The position numbers were made by a program, and so were the translations under genes. The notes below the pieces were generated by a model. That model was not told the DNA's origin and did not search any database. It saw only the letters and a list, made by a program, of their open reading frames with translations. A DNA stretch of 64,000 nt from Agapanthus africanus. Its lineage: Eukaryota; Streptophyta; Magnoliopsida; Asparagales; Amaryllidaceae. Where the stretch lies: NCBI GenBank assembly GCA_030015575.1, contig JASDDO010000026.1, positions 453,321,096 to 453,385,095 on the forward strand. Direction: 5' to 3'. Shown here one piece after another: positions 31,414-44,946 of this stretch; the stretch's first letter is position 1; the number at the start of each line of letters is the position of its first letter.

Positions 31414-31875
31414 AATCAACACTTGATTCAATAATCCAATTATATCATATATAATCCGGCTAATATCAAATATATAAACATATATATAAATCAAATCATT
31501 GAATCAACATTTGCTTCAATAATCCGGTTATATCATATATAACCCAGATGATATCAAATATCGCTAGATTAGAATACGGTGTCATATACTCGTATTTAAT
31601 CAAGATCCCGCACATATTTCCATACGTGCCCTAATTCGTTTCGCTTGAGCTAGGAAACCTCTATATGGGACTCTAAAGACTCGACAATACGCCAGCAGTA
31701 GATAATGATCACATCAGATATCCACAAGCCGTCAGCGGTACTAGCTGGACGTAACGGCTACCCAAGTATTGAACGAATAGAAGATCAACAAGCAAACTTT
31801 CCAAACTCCCATAGAGCCTATAAGCAACACTTACCGTACATTCCGGTCTCTTCGTCTGATATGTCGCATATCAAA
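30323..31875 (-). repeat. 3' LTR remnant of Copia C
   Basis: It begins on plus TGAAAGTATGCC (the CA end of the minus LTR) and matches 59860 onward, through the CTTAGCACCTCTACTAGG and GATGATCCA blocks, to GATATGTCGCATATCA near 31874. There it jumps to Copia internal sequence. The upstream side of the LTR and the PPT are gone. Confidence 0.8.
31079..31410. repeat. AT/AC-rich microsatellites within LTR C
   Basis: TA runs, a CACACA run (31278-31303) and TCTATA/TATA runs lie between copies of an AATCAACA-TTGATTCAATAATCCGGTTATATCA block, which occurs four times. The translated CACACA run is not a gene. Confidence 0.85.
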
Positions 31876-32922
31876 TATGGCCTGCTCGAAACTAGTTGGG
31901 TCATTATCTTCCATGATGCAATCCTCGCTCCCACCGTCTATGAGAAAGCCGTAGTATCTATCAGGTGGGTGAGAAACCGTACTAGATCTGCGGAGTGGCT
32001 GAGATTCGTTGGGGACTATCGAATCCTCCGGTTCTACCAAATCTTCAGTTGTAGTTTGTGTATCTGGAACTTCTTCCAGCTCTACCTCATTACCACTAAT
32101 TTATATTACAAGAAATCCCTTTTCTAAAAAGGTGGCATGTTAAGCAACAAACACCTTTTGTTCCTTAATATGGTAGAACAGATATCCATATGAATTCTTT
32201 GGATATCCCACAAACTTACAAAGAACTGACCGTGCTTCGAGTTTGTCCAGATTCTATTTTTTAACATAGACAAAACAACCCCATAACTTAACTCGTTTAA
32301 GATATGGTCTCTTTCCACTCCATGTCTCATATGGTGTTTTAGGCACAAATTTTGATGGAACTTTATTCAAAAGGTATGCAGCTTTCTCAAGTGCATAACT
32401 CCGAAAGAAAATAGGTAACTCAGCACTACTCATCATAGAGCGCACCATATCTAATAGGGTATGATTCCTCCGCTCCGATACACCATTGTGCTGTGGTGTA
32501 TACGGAGGAGTAAGCTGAAAGAGAATCCTATTTTCTTTTAGATAATCTCATCCCATTCTCTTTTAGATAATCTCATAATTCTATGCTTAAGTATTCAACT
32601 CATTGATCAGATCGAAGGATTTTAATACTTTTACCCGTCTGGTTCTCTACTTCGCTCTTACATTCCTTGAATTTCTCAAAAGTTTCATATTTATATTTCA
32701 ACAAAAACACATGTCTGAATCTTGAGAGATCATCGGTGAATGTAATGAAGTACAAGAAACCATTTCCGGCATGTGTAGACATAGGACCGCATACATCACT
32801 ATGTATCAGTCCCAAGAGTTCAGTAGCTCTTTCTCCGTGTCCCGTAAACGGAGTTTTGGTCATCTTTCTTTTGAGACATGACTGACAAGTTTCATAAGAT
32901 GTAAATTCGAACGGATTCAAAT
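31876..32922 (-). pseudogene. Copia C integrase and linker fragment
   Basis: Minus-strand reading pieces give CQSCLKRKMTKTPFTGHGER, a GAG-pre-integrase-type end. They continue with LGLIHSDVCGPMSTHA (core Asp), YFITFTDDLSRF (Asp) and ENQTGKSIKILRSDQ. A second piece (32254-32448) gives YLLNKVPSK and GKRPYLKRVKLWGCFVY from the integrase C-terminal side. Frames are interrupted, with a short tandem duplication of TTCTTTTAGATAATCTCAT near 32531-32575. A gypsy solo LTR cuts it at 32922, and the upstream sequence resumes at 37542. Confidence 0.85.
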
Positions 32923-35900
32923 TGTCATGCCCCGAAAGAACCGAGCGTGACTGGCACTTAAATTACGAAATATCTCGAGGCGTACGTAATCTAAGTAAGC
33001 CAAAACCCAGAAATCAAAACCAAAAGAAGCAATAGAGTGAAGGAAAAACCAATTTAAAGCAAGTAGTTTTAATAGCATAAGCCGAATTATGCGCTTTAAA
33101 AACATCAAGTCATTTCTGAAAATTTCGGCAGAGTTTCCTTTGTAAATACTGGTCCCAAACGGGGTACAACATGAATAGTATACGAAATAATATAAGGCAT
33201 CCCCAAGCGGGAGCTAGCCCTTCGTCAATCGACGGTCACAACCACGCAAGCAAGATAATATACAACGCTGAAGGGCGAGGATCAAAACTCAAAAGAAACT
33301 CAAATCAATATGAAAACCATAATAATACAACGCGCGACTCTAAGGTCGAAATAAATACAAGTCTGGTTGATGGAGTTTCTAGATACAACAATGAAAATAA
33401 AATACAAGGGTGGTCACGATGCAAGTGAACCCACCTACCAAAGCAATCACTCGGAATGGGAGCCGTGTGCCAGAAAAGCCGCAACGAAACCTGTACGGCA
33501 AAACCTGCAAGAAACTGTGGCACAACGGGGGTGAGTTGCCAACTCGTGAGTAGAAAACATCACAGAGCAGAAATCGCATGTATGGCGCATCCTAGGTCAT
33601 ATCAAGTAATATCCTCAAATAAGATCCTGATCCATCTACATATAAGTGCGATACTACGTGCTCGTGTCGGTGCCTCAGATAGCAACATATGAGATATATG
33701 ATGTATGAATGCATTACGAATGGAAACAGAATACATCATGAGTGAGACAACTGTTTTCTTTATTTAATGAGATTCTTGTATGTATATAAATCGAATATCA
33801 TCAATGAAATCAAAAGAGAAATTGGTTTCAAGCATCGACACAAAACATGAATCTCAATATCTCAATATCTCAGGCTCCGGCTATCCGGACTGGCCTGTAT
33901 CATCAAATCTCAATATCTCAGTGTCTCAAATCTCAATATCTCAATATCGCAATACCTCGGGCTCCGTCAGTCCGGATTGGCCCATATCATCAATCACACG
34001 ACCACGAACGGTATCCTCCGAATATCCGCCACGCCAAATAATCACCGGTAGGCAGTCTGCCCCTGCCCGGCTCATCGTCTACAACTCGAGCTTCTTACCT
34101 CGGGGTACCGTACCGGGTCCACCATGTACCCGCAGACGGTTCATCCAACTCCTCGAATCGGGTCTCGAAAACCATCTCAGAACCGAGAAAACATCATGGT
34201 GGAAAATACTCATCATATCAAGGAAAACCACATCTATCTCTTTAAAACAAATCATCAGTTTATAAAACTTTCACATGCGGTTTCCAAATCCAGAAATCTC
34301 AAGAAGGATCCGAAATCATCAAATCTCCATGTCAATAAACAGTGAAAACCGGCACAAATCTCCATAATACTGCATAATCAATGAATATATGAATGCATCT
34401 GATATCATGCAATGAATGCAATAGTTAAACTAGCATATGAAAGCTATAACATATTGCAACTATCAGCTAGCAAGCTATGTCAATGAAATAGTATTCTCTA
34501 AAGTGTACGTGACATGGCAATTACCGATGATGATGTGTGTGAGCCGACAAGCAGGTGTACGTGGAACATACGCATCATCGGTAATGGTGATGGTGTCCTG
34601 ACAACAAGGTTTCATAATAATTACAGATAACATATGTACAAGCATGCAATGCGATGAAACATCATGAATATACAGAAAGTGATATAGTAACAGCAACACT
34701 GAAAAATAAACCTACCCAATATACGAGTCATACAGTTTGATATTTAAAATACTCACAATTCTCCACTTTTGAAAACTGGTATGACTCGAGCCCAGTCAAA
34801 AGGGTAAGGAAGTCCACCTAAGTCTGAGTCGATCTATATATACCTAGTAGTCGGTGATCTCGCCTCAATAGTATCACGTACGACACAATATATATATATA
34901 TGACATCCTCGGGTCAAGAGTGCGGATTTAACATCATAACTATATCTCGTACGGTAAATCTATTGTACGGCATCCCAAATCTAGGTACGGGTCAAATATC
35001 ATATTTATCTCATTACTCATCTGGTGTCCTTATCATCATATGTCATGAACTGGGGTACAGATCTAAGTCTAGTACAAACCGATACCATCAACAATATATG
35101 TGCGTGTGTCTGAAACACATCACCTAAAGATCCGCTATAGTCTCCTGTCGTATCTCATAGTACGAACCAAATCACATCACTGATCTCACGGCATCATGCC
35201 CAATCACATCGACTCATCTCCAAGTACCATATACTATCCTCAACATCCGTGTATGTATATATATATATATAAGCACCAACACATCCACCTATACATACGT
35301 ACATACATACATATATATATACATATGACGTATACACCCAAAACCATATCCCGTGTATGCATGTGTATATGTGTGTCAACCTTACTCTAGGGTTCGTGAC
35401 TAAGAAGTTAACTAAACCACTTTCCTCAAATCTCGCTAACACTAACCCATGATCTCCTAAAGCTTATCTTGCTAAGGTTCATATCTCGCCATAACACAAA
35501 TATGTATAACTATATCACATCACATCATATTTTACGAAAATGCGGAGGTGCTATACGCTATCCACCCAACTTCCCCCGTAGATATATATCTACTCACCTG
35601 ATCCTCGCTTGCCGAACTCAATGTCGCAATTCTCTTCTTCATCGTCCGAAGTCCACATGAGGGGTACCTATATGTAAACATATAGTATCGTAAACCGAAA
35701 CCGCGGATAAAAGCCCAAAACGGCATGAGAATTTCACATAGGTTAAAACCTAGGATCCGCTTAAGTAAAAGAACCAAATATCCCTCGACATCGGCGTATA
35801 AAAGCAAATTGATCGAGATAAAACCCAAACGTACAATTCGTGATTTCACAACACACTAAATATATATATGAAATAGGTTTTAAATAATCAAACTTCAAAT

Positions 35901-37536
35901 TCTCTTTAAAAGCTATTTTTCCGAAAACCTAGTAAGCAAAATTTACCGTTTTAATACAAAATCTTGACGTTTAAACAAATCTAGCGGCCACAATATTCAA
36001 TAAATATCATAACTAGATCATACAAACCATTACTAGATTTTTAATCCCACTTATTTTCAAAATTCTAAAAATCTAGTTTACAAAATACATAACTTAGATA
36101 AATTTTAAAATAACAATTGGCAAACTAGAAACTAGATTACATTTTACATGTCTTAAAGTGTCAAACTACCCATTATATTGTTAATGATGTGATGAAAACC
36201 TTAACCATACCTTAATCTCACATTTTGAATTAATTTCCAAAACCTAGTTTGCAAATAAACTTAATTTGGACATTTTAAATGTTACAATTAGCAAGATGCA
36301 ACAAGATTAAGTTTTACATAACATTAACATGTTAATCTACTCATTAAAACCACAATCTAATGATAAAAACCCTAATTTGATCACAACCCATTCTCTTGAA
36401 ATTCTCATTTTGGAATTAAGGTTATAACAACATCTAATTAAAACTAAATTCAAACATACAATTAACAAGTAACAATTTGAATGAAGCTTATACCCCATGA
36501 TCAAGAGATCAAACATGAAAAATTTAGCCTCCAAAGATGGTCTCTTGCTCCCAAATCCATACTAGAATAGGCTAAGAAGAAATGGGTAGGTCTTTAATTT
36601 GGATTTTGTGGGATTTTTGACGGATTTTTGTGAGGTTTTGGAGATGAGATGAAGTGGAAACTTGGGGGAAAATGAGGGGTGCTGCTGCTGAATTTGGTCG
36701 GCCAAAGAGGTGAGGGGGGGAGAGAGAGGTGGTTTCAAAGTCAACATCAGACCATACCCTAATTATCTAGTTCCACTTTATTTCTTCATTGTTTTCACCT
36801 TCCAATTCCTTTTCTTTTTGTTTTGTGAGGCAAAGAAGTGGACAAAATGGGGGGGGGGGAATGGCAGCAGTCATTTCGGCCAAGTGGGAATGGGGAGAGT
36901 TTTGTGTGGGTGTAGGTGTAAGTTTCCAAGTAAAGAAAGCCCAAACTCAAACAACAAGCCCAAGTTCATATTATTTATCATTTCCTTTTTCATTTCTTGT
37001 TTTACTTTTCTTTTAACTTGAAGTGGGGAAACTTGGGGAATGGGCAGCCCATAGTTTTGGCCAGCATAAGGGGAGGGGGTGTGTGAGTGTGGGTGTGTGT
37101 GTGGGGTGAGGGAAAATGATAAATACTATACCCCAAATTTCCATTTACATTAAATTCACTATTTAAGCCTTTTTCTATCATATTTTCTAAAACCGTCTTA
37201 ACAATTTCTTTTCATTTCAAAAACATGTTAAATTTTTGTTTAATATGTCATGATGCACAAAACTTGTATTAACCCAGTTCCATTTGTAATTATCTCTAAT
37301 TAAATGTATTGGTGAAGCCTTAAAATAATATTAAAATAATTAATTTCGGAAAAAATTTCAGTCAACTAGAAATTTTACAAGTGACTCAATAAACACCAAA
37401 TATTAGCAATTACATAGCTAGAATAGGTATATTTGATATTTTATTAAAAGATATTTATATCTTGGTTTTTACGGAAAACACCCGTTATTTTACCGATTTC
37501 CCGAAATTTCACCTAAACGATTTTCAAAACGTTACA
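32923..37536 (-). repeat. Solo LTR of a large Ty3/gypsy element (4.6 kb)
   Basis: On the minus strand it runs from TGTAACGTTTTGAAAATCG (37536) to CTTTCGGGGCATGACA (32923). It is bounded by a perfect 5-bp duplication CAAAT (32918-32922 and 37537-37541). Blocks are shared with the Tekay LTRs (GGTACATGGTGGACC, GAGACCCGATTCGAGGAGT, CCCGTTTGGGACC-type), so it is a related chromovirus LTR. No internal region or gene remains. AT microsatellites occur near 34885-34900 and 35248-35325, and a G run at 36851-36859. Confidence 0.88.
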
Positions 37537-37541
37537 CAAAT

Positions 37542-37688
37542 ATCCATCTTTATGCAACTTAGTTAGTCTGCTCGCATTGATATGACCAAGTCTACAATGC
37601 CACAAGAAAGCTTCGTTCATTTCTGAACTTTTCCTCTTGTGTGTGTTCTGTATATTTAGAACTGTATTTTGATTTAGAACGTATAAAC
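37542..37688 (-). pseudogene. Copia C internal fragment
   Basis: It matches A1 sequence at 41346-41500 (CAACTTAGTTAGTCTG, CTTCGTTCATTTCTGAACTT, GTGTGTGTTCTGTAT), just upstream of the integrase zinc-finger side. It links 32917 to 47409 once the insertions are removed. Confidence 0.8.
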
Positions 37689-39221
37689 TGTAGGGTTCCT
37701 AGGCACCCTAATGAGGTCTCACAAGGCATCAACCATGGGAATTTCAAAAAATTCTAGGTGCCGAGAAACCCGACTACGGATCGTTTGCTAGAAATCTAGG
37801 CGAAAAGTAAACTAGTTAACGCTTAACTATAAGAATACGGAAATACAACCTTTGTAGATCCGGTCCTCCACCTCCACGGCTCCGTGATGAAGTCATCTCC
37901 GCTGTCCAAATAAAAATCCGGGCTCTAGCGTCGGCTTCATCGGAGAAAGAGCGGGCAAGGTCGTCGGCTTCGTGCCGAAGATGATCTACGTCGAGGCATC
38001 GCTAGATCAAGCTCCACCTTCACCAAGCCTTGAAAACTTGTGAAGGAAACACACTCTACTACTTGGCAAGAGGTAGAGGATGAAGAAATAGGAAGTGGGT
38101 AGACTTTAGAATTGGATTTCTCACTTGTTTTCATCAATCACCATTGATGAAGAATGGTTTTCTTCTTGAGTTCAAGGAAGAAGAAGAAGAAATGATATAT
38201 GATAAGTTAATTTAAAATCAAAAGTAAATCAATACTTATCATAATAATAACCATGGTCAAGTGTAGAGAGTTAATCATGGTTGAATGGAATGGTTAGGGT
38301 TAAGCATGAGACAAAATGGTCACTTGGTCAAAGTCTTCATGAAGCTTCAACAAGCTTCCAAAGAAAGCCACCATTTTGCATTATGCTTATCATTTTACAA
38401 TATGAATAAACAAATAAATAAATAGATATGAAAATGAAAACCCTAACCATTATATAACCATGGTTTAAATTTTACACAAAACACAAGTTAGCATGCATCA
38501 TCAAACATGATACATACAAGTGCACAAAAATATATCACATATACAATGTGCACAAACCAAGTGAGAAAATCCATTTCAAGTGAACCAATACTAGTTAATT
38601 GCCTCCATGTGACTCGGGACTGTACCCAAAAACCACCGTTTTGCATGCCCTCTTGGACGTGGTAAGATGGAAATCAAAGCACAGTGGGAACCACACAAGA
38701 CTCTATGACGATCTCGGGTCAACAGACTACTCTGTACCAGTGTCACCAGAGAACTGCCATCTGACGTGAGGTATAATACCATCTGGGAGTTCTCGGCGAG
38801 TCCGTCCAGTGTACCCAGTCTCCACTGAGCACCCGTATATCATCCCTGATGTCAAACACCAATGGATATGGGATCATCCATCGCCCATCTATATGGGTCG
38901 AGAAGGTATACGCTAGTCTACTCTGGTATATCGATGCCCCATCTCGATACACCCACGACTAGGGACTTTGAAAGCTGTACTTATGGACTACCTGTCCCCA
39001 CTAGTATGATCCGCATCATAGTCCAGGTAGTCAAGTACACATCCTAAGGGCTTTACCAACATGTAACAGAGAGACAATCAGTATACACGTTAAGGTAAAG
39101 AGCAACCAGATAGCATACTATCAAGTCGAGCAAGAAAGTCCTCCCTATATATGTCCCAGCATCCACTACAATATACATCATATGTATAGTAATGGCCTCT
39201 ACGGCATACATATAACTAACA
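37689..39221 (-). repeat. 3' LTR of A1 with a 683-bp internal deletion
   Basis: Compared with the 5' LTR, it lacks the sequence corresponding to about 46104-46786. The junction is at GTTAAT/TGCCTCC near 38599, with two or three bases of microhomology. Otherwise it is nearly identical. Length is 1533 against 2216 bp. Confidence 0.9.
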
Positions 39222-39236
39222 ATCTCCCACTTGCAC
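39222..39236 (-). other. Polypurine tract of A1
   Basis: The minus strand reads GTGCAAGTGGGAGAT directly before TGTTAG, identical to the PPT of element D. Confidence 0.92.
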
Positions 39237-42049
39237 TAGGGCCATCTGATAGCAGTGGTTGTAGTATCTCATACTCAACCATCCCATAAAAGTCTCTCTC
39301 TGGGATCAGGCCTTTGTGAGTGGATCCGCTGTGTTGTCCTCTGAGTCTACTCTCCTAACCTCGATCTCCCTGGAGATCAACCATCTCCATGATCAGGTGA
39401 CACTGCCTTAGAATATGTCTGGATCACTGATGGGACCTGCGTTCCTTGGCATAAGCCACAACTCCATTGTCTCACAATGGTAGGAACGTAGTTCATCTCA
39501 TGAACTAATATACACCCAAACATCCTCTTTGGTAGCATCTTAAGTAGCGATGTATCCAGCCTTTATCGTCTAGTATGTCACGGTATCTAGCTTGGAACTC
39601 TTCCAACATACCGTCCCTTTACTGAGGGTAAAGACAATGCCTGCGATTGACATTCAGTCGTCTTAATCACCCTGGAACCCTTCCAGTGATTCTCCCCAGG
39701 ATCAACTGATACCATCTCACTACAACTAGTGAGTAGCCTAACATCCATTTAGATCTATCTCATAGATCCAAACTCAGGATTTAGAGGGTATCACTTTGAT
39801 CCTATAGAGAATCATTGTGATAAACGGAGATTGGCCGAGCGTAGCATAGGAAACTCCTTTCTTATCAAGAGTATGTCATCCACGTACTCTACGAGGATCA
39901 GCACCATACTCCCTACTACCTTTTTGTTTATACAAGGTTCATCTACCATTTTGATGATGTCAACTTCTTTGACTACTTCATCAAAACAGATGTTCCAACT
40001 CCGCGATGCCTGCTTTATCCTATAAAGCATCTTGCTTTATCCTATAAAGCATCTTGCACACGTTTCCGCTGCTCCCACTGTCTACGAAGCCCTCTGGCTG
40101 TGTACTTATAGACGCACTCTTCTAAAACATCATTTAGAAAAGCAGTCATGACACCCAACCACCAGATATCGTAGTCATGGTATGTAGCCGTGACAAGTAG
40201 GATCTGGATGGACTTAAGCATAGCTACTTGAAAAGGTTTCATCATTATCCACACCTGGTCAATGATGCAAACTTTTAGCAATGTCTAGCTTTGAAAGTCT
40301 CAACTTTTCCATCTACACCAAGTAATCTTCTCAAGATATACTTGCTCCTGATGGGGATTTAACCCTTCAGATATAGCAACCAAAGTCCATACTTTGTTGG
40401 TGTATAAGGATTCCATCTCAGATTGCTAAGCATCCAGCCATTCTTACAGAGTCTTACTCCTGATGGCCAGCTCGAAGCTAGTTGGGTCATCATCTCATGA
40501 TGCAATCCTCGCTCCCACTGTCACAGAGCAACTGAAGTATCTCTCAGGTGGGTGAGGAACCCTACTAGATCGGCGGAGAGGCTGAGGTTCGTTGGTATCT
40601 ACTGAATCCATTTGGTTCTATCAAATCATCAGCTGTAGTTTGTATAGCTGGAACCTTTCCAGTTGTACATAACTGACCTTGCCTCGAGCTTGTCCGGATC
40701 ATGCTTTTAGACAAAGCCCGGACAACCCCAAATCTTAACCAACTTAAGATATGGGCTCTTCCCTTATCATATCAAATATGAAGTGGTAGGCAACTGATTT
40801 GATTCGAACCCTATCCAATAGGTATGCAGCTTCTCAAGTGCATAACTCCCAAAAAGGAAACAGGTAACTCAGTATTACTCATCATAGAGCACACCTTATC
40901 ATATAGGGTGTGATTGCTCCGCTCCGATATACCATCGTGTTATGGTGTATACGGAGGAGTAATGCTGAGAGAGAATCTCATTCTCCTTTAGAAAAGTCCA
41001 AGAACTTCGTGCTCAAGTATTCTCCTCCTTGATCTCATCATAGGACATAATACTTATACCCGTGTTTTGGTTCTCTACTTCCAGCTTATATTCTGTGAAT
41101 ATCTCAAAAGGTTCGGACTCATGTTTCAACAGGAACATATGACTGAATCTTGAGAGATTATCAGAGAATATAATGAAGTATAAAGAACCGGTCTTGGCAA
41201 GTGTAGACTGGGGACCTAAATACATCAACATGTATCATCCCAAGAGTTCACTAACTCTTTCTCTGTTTCCAATAAACAGAGCTATGGTCATTTTATCTTT
41301 GTGACATGACTGGCGAGTTTCATAAGATGTAAATTCAAACTAATTTAAATATGCATCTTTATGTAACTCTAGCTAGTCGGGTCACATTGATCTGACCTAG
41401 TCTACAATGCCTTAAGAAGGATTCGTTCATTTCTGAACTTATCCTCTTGTGTGTGTTCCGTATACTAAGAACTGTAGTTTGATTTAGAACATTAATGCTT
41501 TTAGATAACGTGCCTGAACCGATCAACTTTTGATATAGGAAATGTTCAAAACATTATCCAACAATACAAAATTTTATCGTTTCTTTACTAATAAAGAGAC
41601 AGATAAGATTTTGCATAACAGGTTCGGTATCTAATAACATTCGATCAGAATCAATGTATTTGTAATACAGGGTGACAGTGACCAACAGACTTGGCTGCAA
41701 CACTTGCCCCGTTTTCTGCCTCATGAAACTTATCACCTGTTCTCAGTTCTTTACCTATCTGTAGCCCATGTAACATATTACATATGCGGGATCCTTATCC
41801 GGTATCATATACCCAGGACGTAAAGAATAGAGAAACAGTTCTGTATAAAGAACACACCCGAAGATGATGCATCAGCATGCACTCTCTTCGTTTGGGCGGC
41901 ACGGGAATTCTGGTAATCCCCTATTTCCTGCTCTGTCTTATAACAATTATAAGTTGGAGCGGGACCAACGTTCCCCAGCTCAGTATAACAAGCGGGTTCG
42001 GTCAATATTCCGTTTTATTATCTTGATTAAGGCGTGATATGGTCGCTAC
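39237..42049 (-). pseudogene. Degenerate Copia pol of A1 (protease, integrase, RT, RNase H)
   Basis: Only short pieces read. The zinc-knuckle/protease approach is at 41805-42005 (SSSGVFFIQN). An integrase piece is at 41013-41231 (YFIIFSDNLSRFSHMF, ENQNTGISI). RT pieces are at 40042-40281 and 39812-40030 (MLKSIQILLVTATYHDYDIW; YVDD in VEYVDDILLI). In RT motif A, the expected MDVKTAFL reads LGVMTAFL, so the catalytic Asp is lost. A 21-bp tandem duplication (CTTTATCCTATAAAGCATCTTG) sits at about 40012-40054 in RT. RNase H is unrecognisable except near the PPT. Far more damage is present than the 1.2 percent LTR divergence predicts. Confidence 0.85.
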
Positions 42050-42492
42050 CTGGAGAGAGAGAGAAGAAAACACTCAGCGTGCGCTCTGTCAAGAATATAT
42101 TAGTTATTATTTTATCTAATCAGGATGGCTCCCACTGCTTTTTATCAAATCTTCCTTCAAACCCTAAAAGGAAAGACTAGCCGGGATTAATTACACACTA
42201 CAAGTTCGCCAATCTTTCAGCCAGGCCAGTGTCGGTACTTTGAGGGAGGTCCCCCGTGCTTTCGCACGAACCTAATTACTGTAAACCTCATTTTCCCAGA
42301 GGCGTAACCCCGTTGACACCTTTCTAGACACCTACTTGATCGGCTAATTGTAATGTATAAAACTCTCCCAGGAGTAACTCTTACTCGCAGCGGGTATCGG
42401 GATCCAACTATCTCATAGAATGTATGCAATCTCATTGCAAATTTCAACACTTGAAATTCCCGATAATATTTTTCCCCAAGCGATCTATGACC

Positions 42493-42679
42493 TTGACTGA
42501 GTCAACAAACCATAGACCGCAAGTAAAGTTCAACCCGTCATTTCCTGATTGAATTAAACCCACCCGCACGACCCTTGACTGAGTCAACAAGGCCGCACGA
42601 CTACCCTAATCCAATCGCATCATATGCTTTGCAGATAAGCACTAATCAGCTACCGCACACTACGCCTTGACTGAGTCAA
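42493..42679. repeat. Three TTGACTGAGTCAA palindromes in the A1 leader
   Basis: Identical 13-mers lie at 42493-42505, 42575-42587 and 42667-42679 (spacings 82 and 92). Each is TTGAC-TGA-GTCAA, two W-box cores (TTGAC) in inverted orientation. The equivalent positions in Copia C read TTGACAAGATCAA, TTGACAAGGTCAA and TTGACAAGGTCGA. Confidence 0.8.
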
Positions 42680-42825
42680 CAAACGCAGCACGAATACTAA
42701 CTAGGACTTATCTGAAATGACGGAGGGCTACGACAGGTTTTTAAGAAAACCTTTTGCGTAATGAACTTTATATCGTTGTAGGATCAAATGAATTTTGAAA
42801 TGGAGTGTTTTTGAGGCTTTTCTAG

Positions 42826-43070
42826 TTTTGCTAAAGGAGTCACTCCCGGTGAAGGGATCGTCGGTCCTTTCCTCGTCGAATGAGGTGCGGGATATATCAT
42901 ATATATCACTGTGCAAAGCAAAAACACTTAAAAGCAATCAAAAGACAAACCGAATGTGTAGCATCTGCCAGTTATTGCTAAAGGAGTCACTCCCGGTGAA
43001 GGGATCTCGGTCCTTTCCTCATCGAATAAGGTACAGGATATATCACATATACCGCTGTGCAAAGCAAGAA
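42826..43070. repeat. Direct duplication of about 140 bp in the A1 leader
   Basis: The segment with GCTAAAGGAGTCACTCCCGG, GAAGGGATC, TCCTTTCCTC and TGTGCAAAGCAA occurs at 42830-42923 and again at 42977-43066. The orthologous part of Copia C (about 48809-48905) has a single copy, so the duplication is specific to A1. Confidence 0.85.
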
Positions 43071-44946
43071 CTGTAGCTACCTGTTTTAATTTTGAAATTC
43101 GATTCTACAACATCTTAGGTTTCTTTTATTTCATTAATCACATTAATGAAGTCCCATCATTTAAGTACCTTAACATCACAGATAAATACGACGTACACTT
43201 ATGCCATCCGCATTCGCCTCGATGTCCCCTCGTGCACCGTTAGGTTAGGTAACTAACGGCAGAGCGGGGCAGGGCTAGCACGGGTGTAAAACATAAGTAA
43301 CGTCTATATAATATATCATAAATACTATATAATGTATCTATCACAGAACATATCACATGATCACATCACAGATATCGCAGCAGAAGAAACATATGAAATA
43401 TTGGATATACTAGGATGTCCGTGTTTTCAATACGAGCCAGTATAAAACACGGATTCCACGGTCGTGATGAATAGCCAAACCCACACCCCTAGACCCCTAC
43501 GAGAGCGGCAAGCAACCCTGCCAATTCTAGAGTTAGGAGACCCGGACTCGACTCCTCGAGTTGGTCTCCCACTGGACTCCAGAACCCGGTTACTTGTGCT
43601 CCCCTCCTTGGGTCTATCCTAGTGCGGAAAAGTAAATAATATACAAACGGTGACATCTTCCGCAACCTGGAAGTGCCCCAATAAAAGAATATTACATACA
43701 AGTTTTTACATGAATGAAAATGAAAAACACTTATCTCACATAAAAACCCCCGGCTATTCAAACATGACGATCCAATATAACATATCCAGCAACACATAAC
43801 ATCACATGTCATCAACGTAAGTAAATATGCGCATCCCAATTGTCGTTGACATATAGCAACGAAACCAGCGATATCACATATTACACTTACGGTCACAGAA
43901 AAGAAAGTGTAAAACTACAACAGTTGGAATCCGCAACCTCCTCAGACATCACATGCCTGACCAAATGAATTTCTTAGACATCGCATGCCTAACAATTATA
44001 AACCCCGCATTTTAGTCTCAAAATCGAAAACACTTTTCAATACCAAGTCGGGCAATTCAACAAGATTCCCGACAATTTGATCGAATGCTCGTCGCAAACT
44101 TCAGTAGGCGGCCGCACCCCCGACGCCGTCGACGAAGTGCACCAAGGCGGAACACCGCCACCGCGAGCACCAGAACGGATGCTTTCGGCGACGGGGTTCT
44201 CCTACAGTCACTTGGTCGGGGCTATGGAGTGAGACCGTCTATTAAGTTTACCCGGCGAGTATCCGCGTGCGCTACGTGATTGCGACGGACTTTTGATCAC
44301 ATCAAAATTCCGTGGCAACCGATCAAGTGAGACTAAACTGCTATGTTTATAACATTCATTCAGTTATCACATAACTTTTGTGAATTCCAATTATTGTATC
44401 CCATTCCAGATAAACAGAAAATGTTATACTTTCCGATTGAATATTCGAACACCCAAGTTTTCCCGATACAGATCAACACATGAAATAAGTCTAACAACAT
44501 TCAGTTCGTGCCTCAGTACCAACGGTCCAGCCGTAGAAGGGTCAAGCCAACGCCTCACATGTGGCATGCCGTACTGCCCCAAACCCGAAGGTTCAAAGGG
44601 CAGTTCAAGACGGTCACATAATCGAGTTAAGGTTTGTTGTCTTCTAGAGGGACCATCGCGTTACTTGCACTACTTAGAACGTCGTTAAACTACGGAAAAA
44701 TCCAACACTTGGAAATTTCCCGACAGGGGAAAAATTGGGTATTTATATCCGGTCGAACTTTTTAACATATTCTAAAATTTATCCGGAAAACACATAGACA
44801 CAGTTTGATAATCCGATCAAATATACGAACTCCCAAAACAAACCCAGAATTCTCAACTGTAGAAAAAATATTAAAAATTCCCAGGAAAAGCACCACAGGA
44901 AACTAAGAATTACTGTGCAAACAACTTTAAATAATGTGGCCGTACA

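Noticed and set aside
31269..31454. ORF over the CACACA and TATA runs
   Set aside because: Microsatellite translation (His/Thr then Tyr/Ile repeats), no gene.
36710..37021. 103-codon plus-strand ORF in a solo LTR
   Set aside because: Low-complexity Phe/Ser/Gly translation of AT- and G-rich LTR sequence; no start context or homologue recognised.
43489..43896. 135-codon minus-strand ORF in the A1 leader
   Set aside because: Cys/Leu-rich without domain, not kept open in the collinear Copia C leader, so not taken as gag or an env-like gene.
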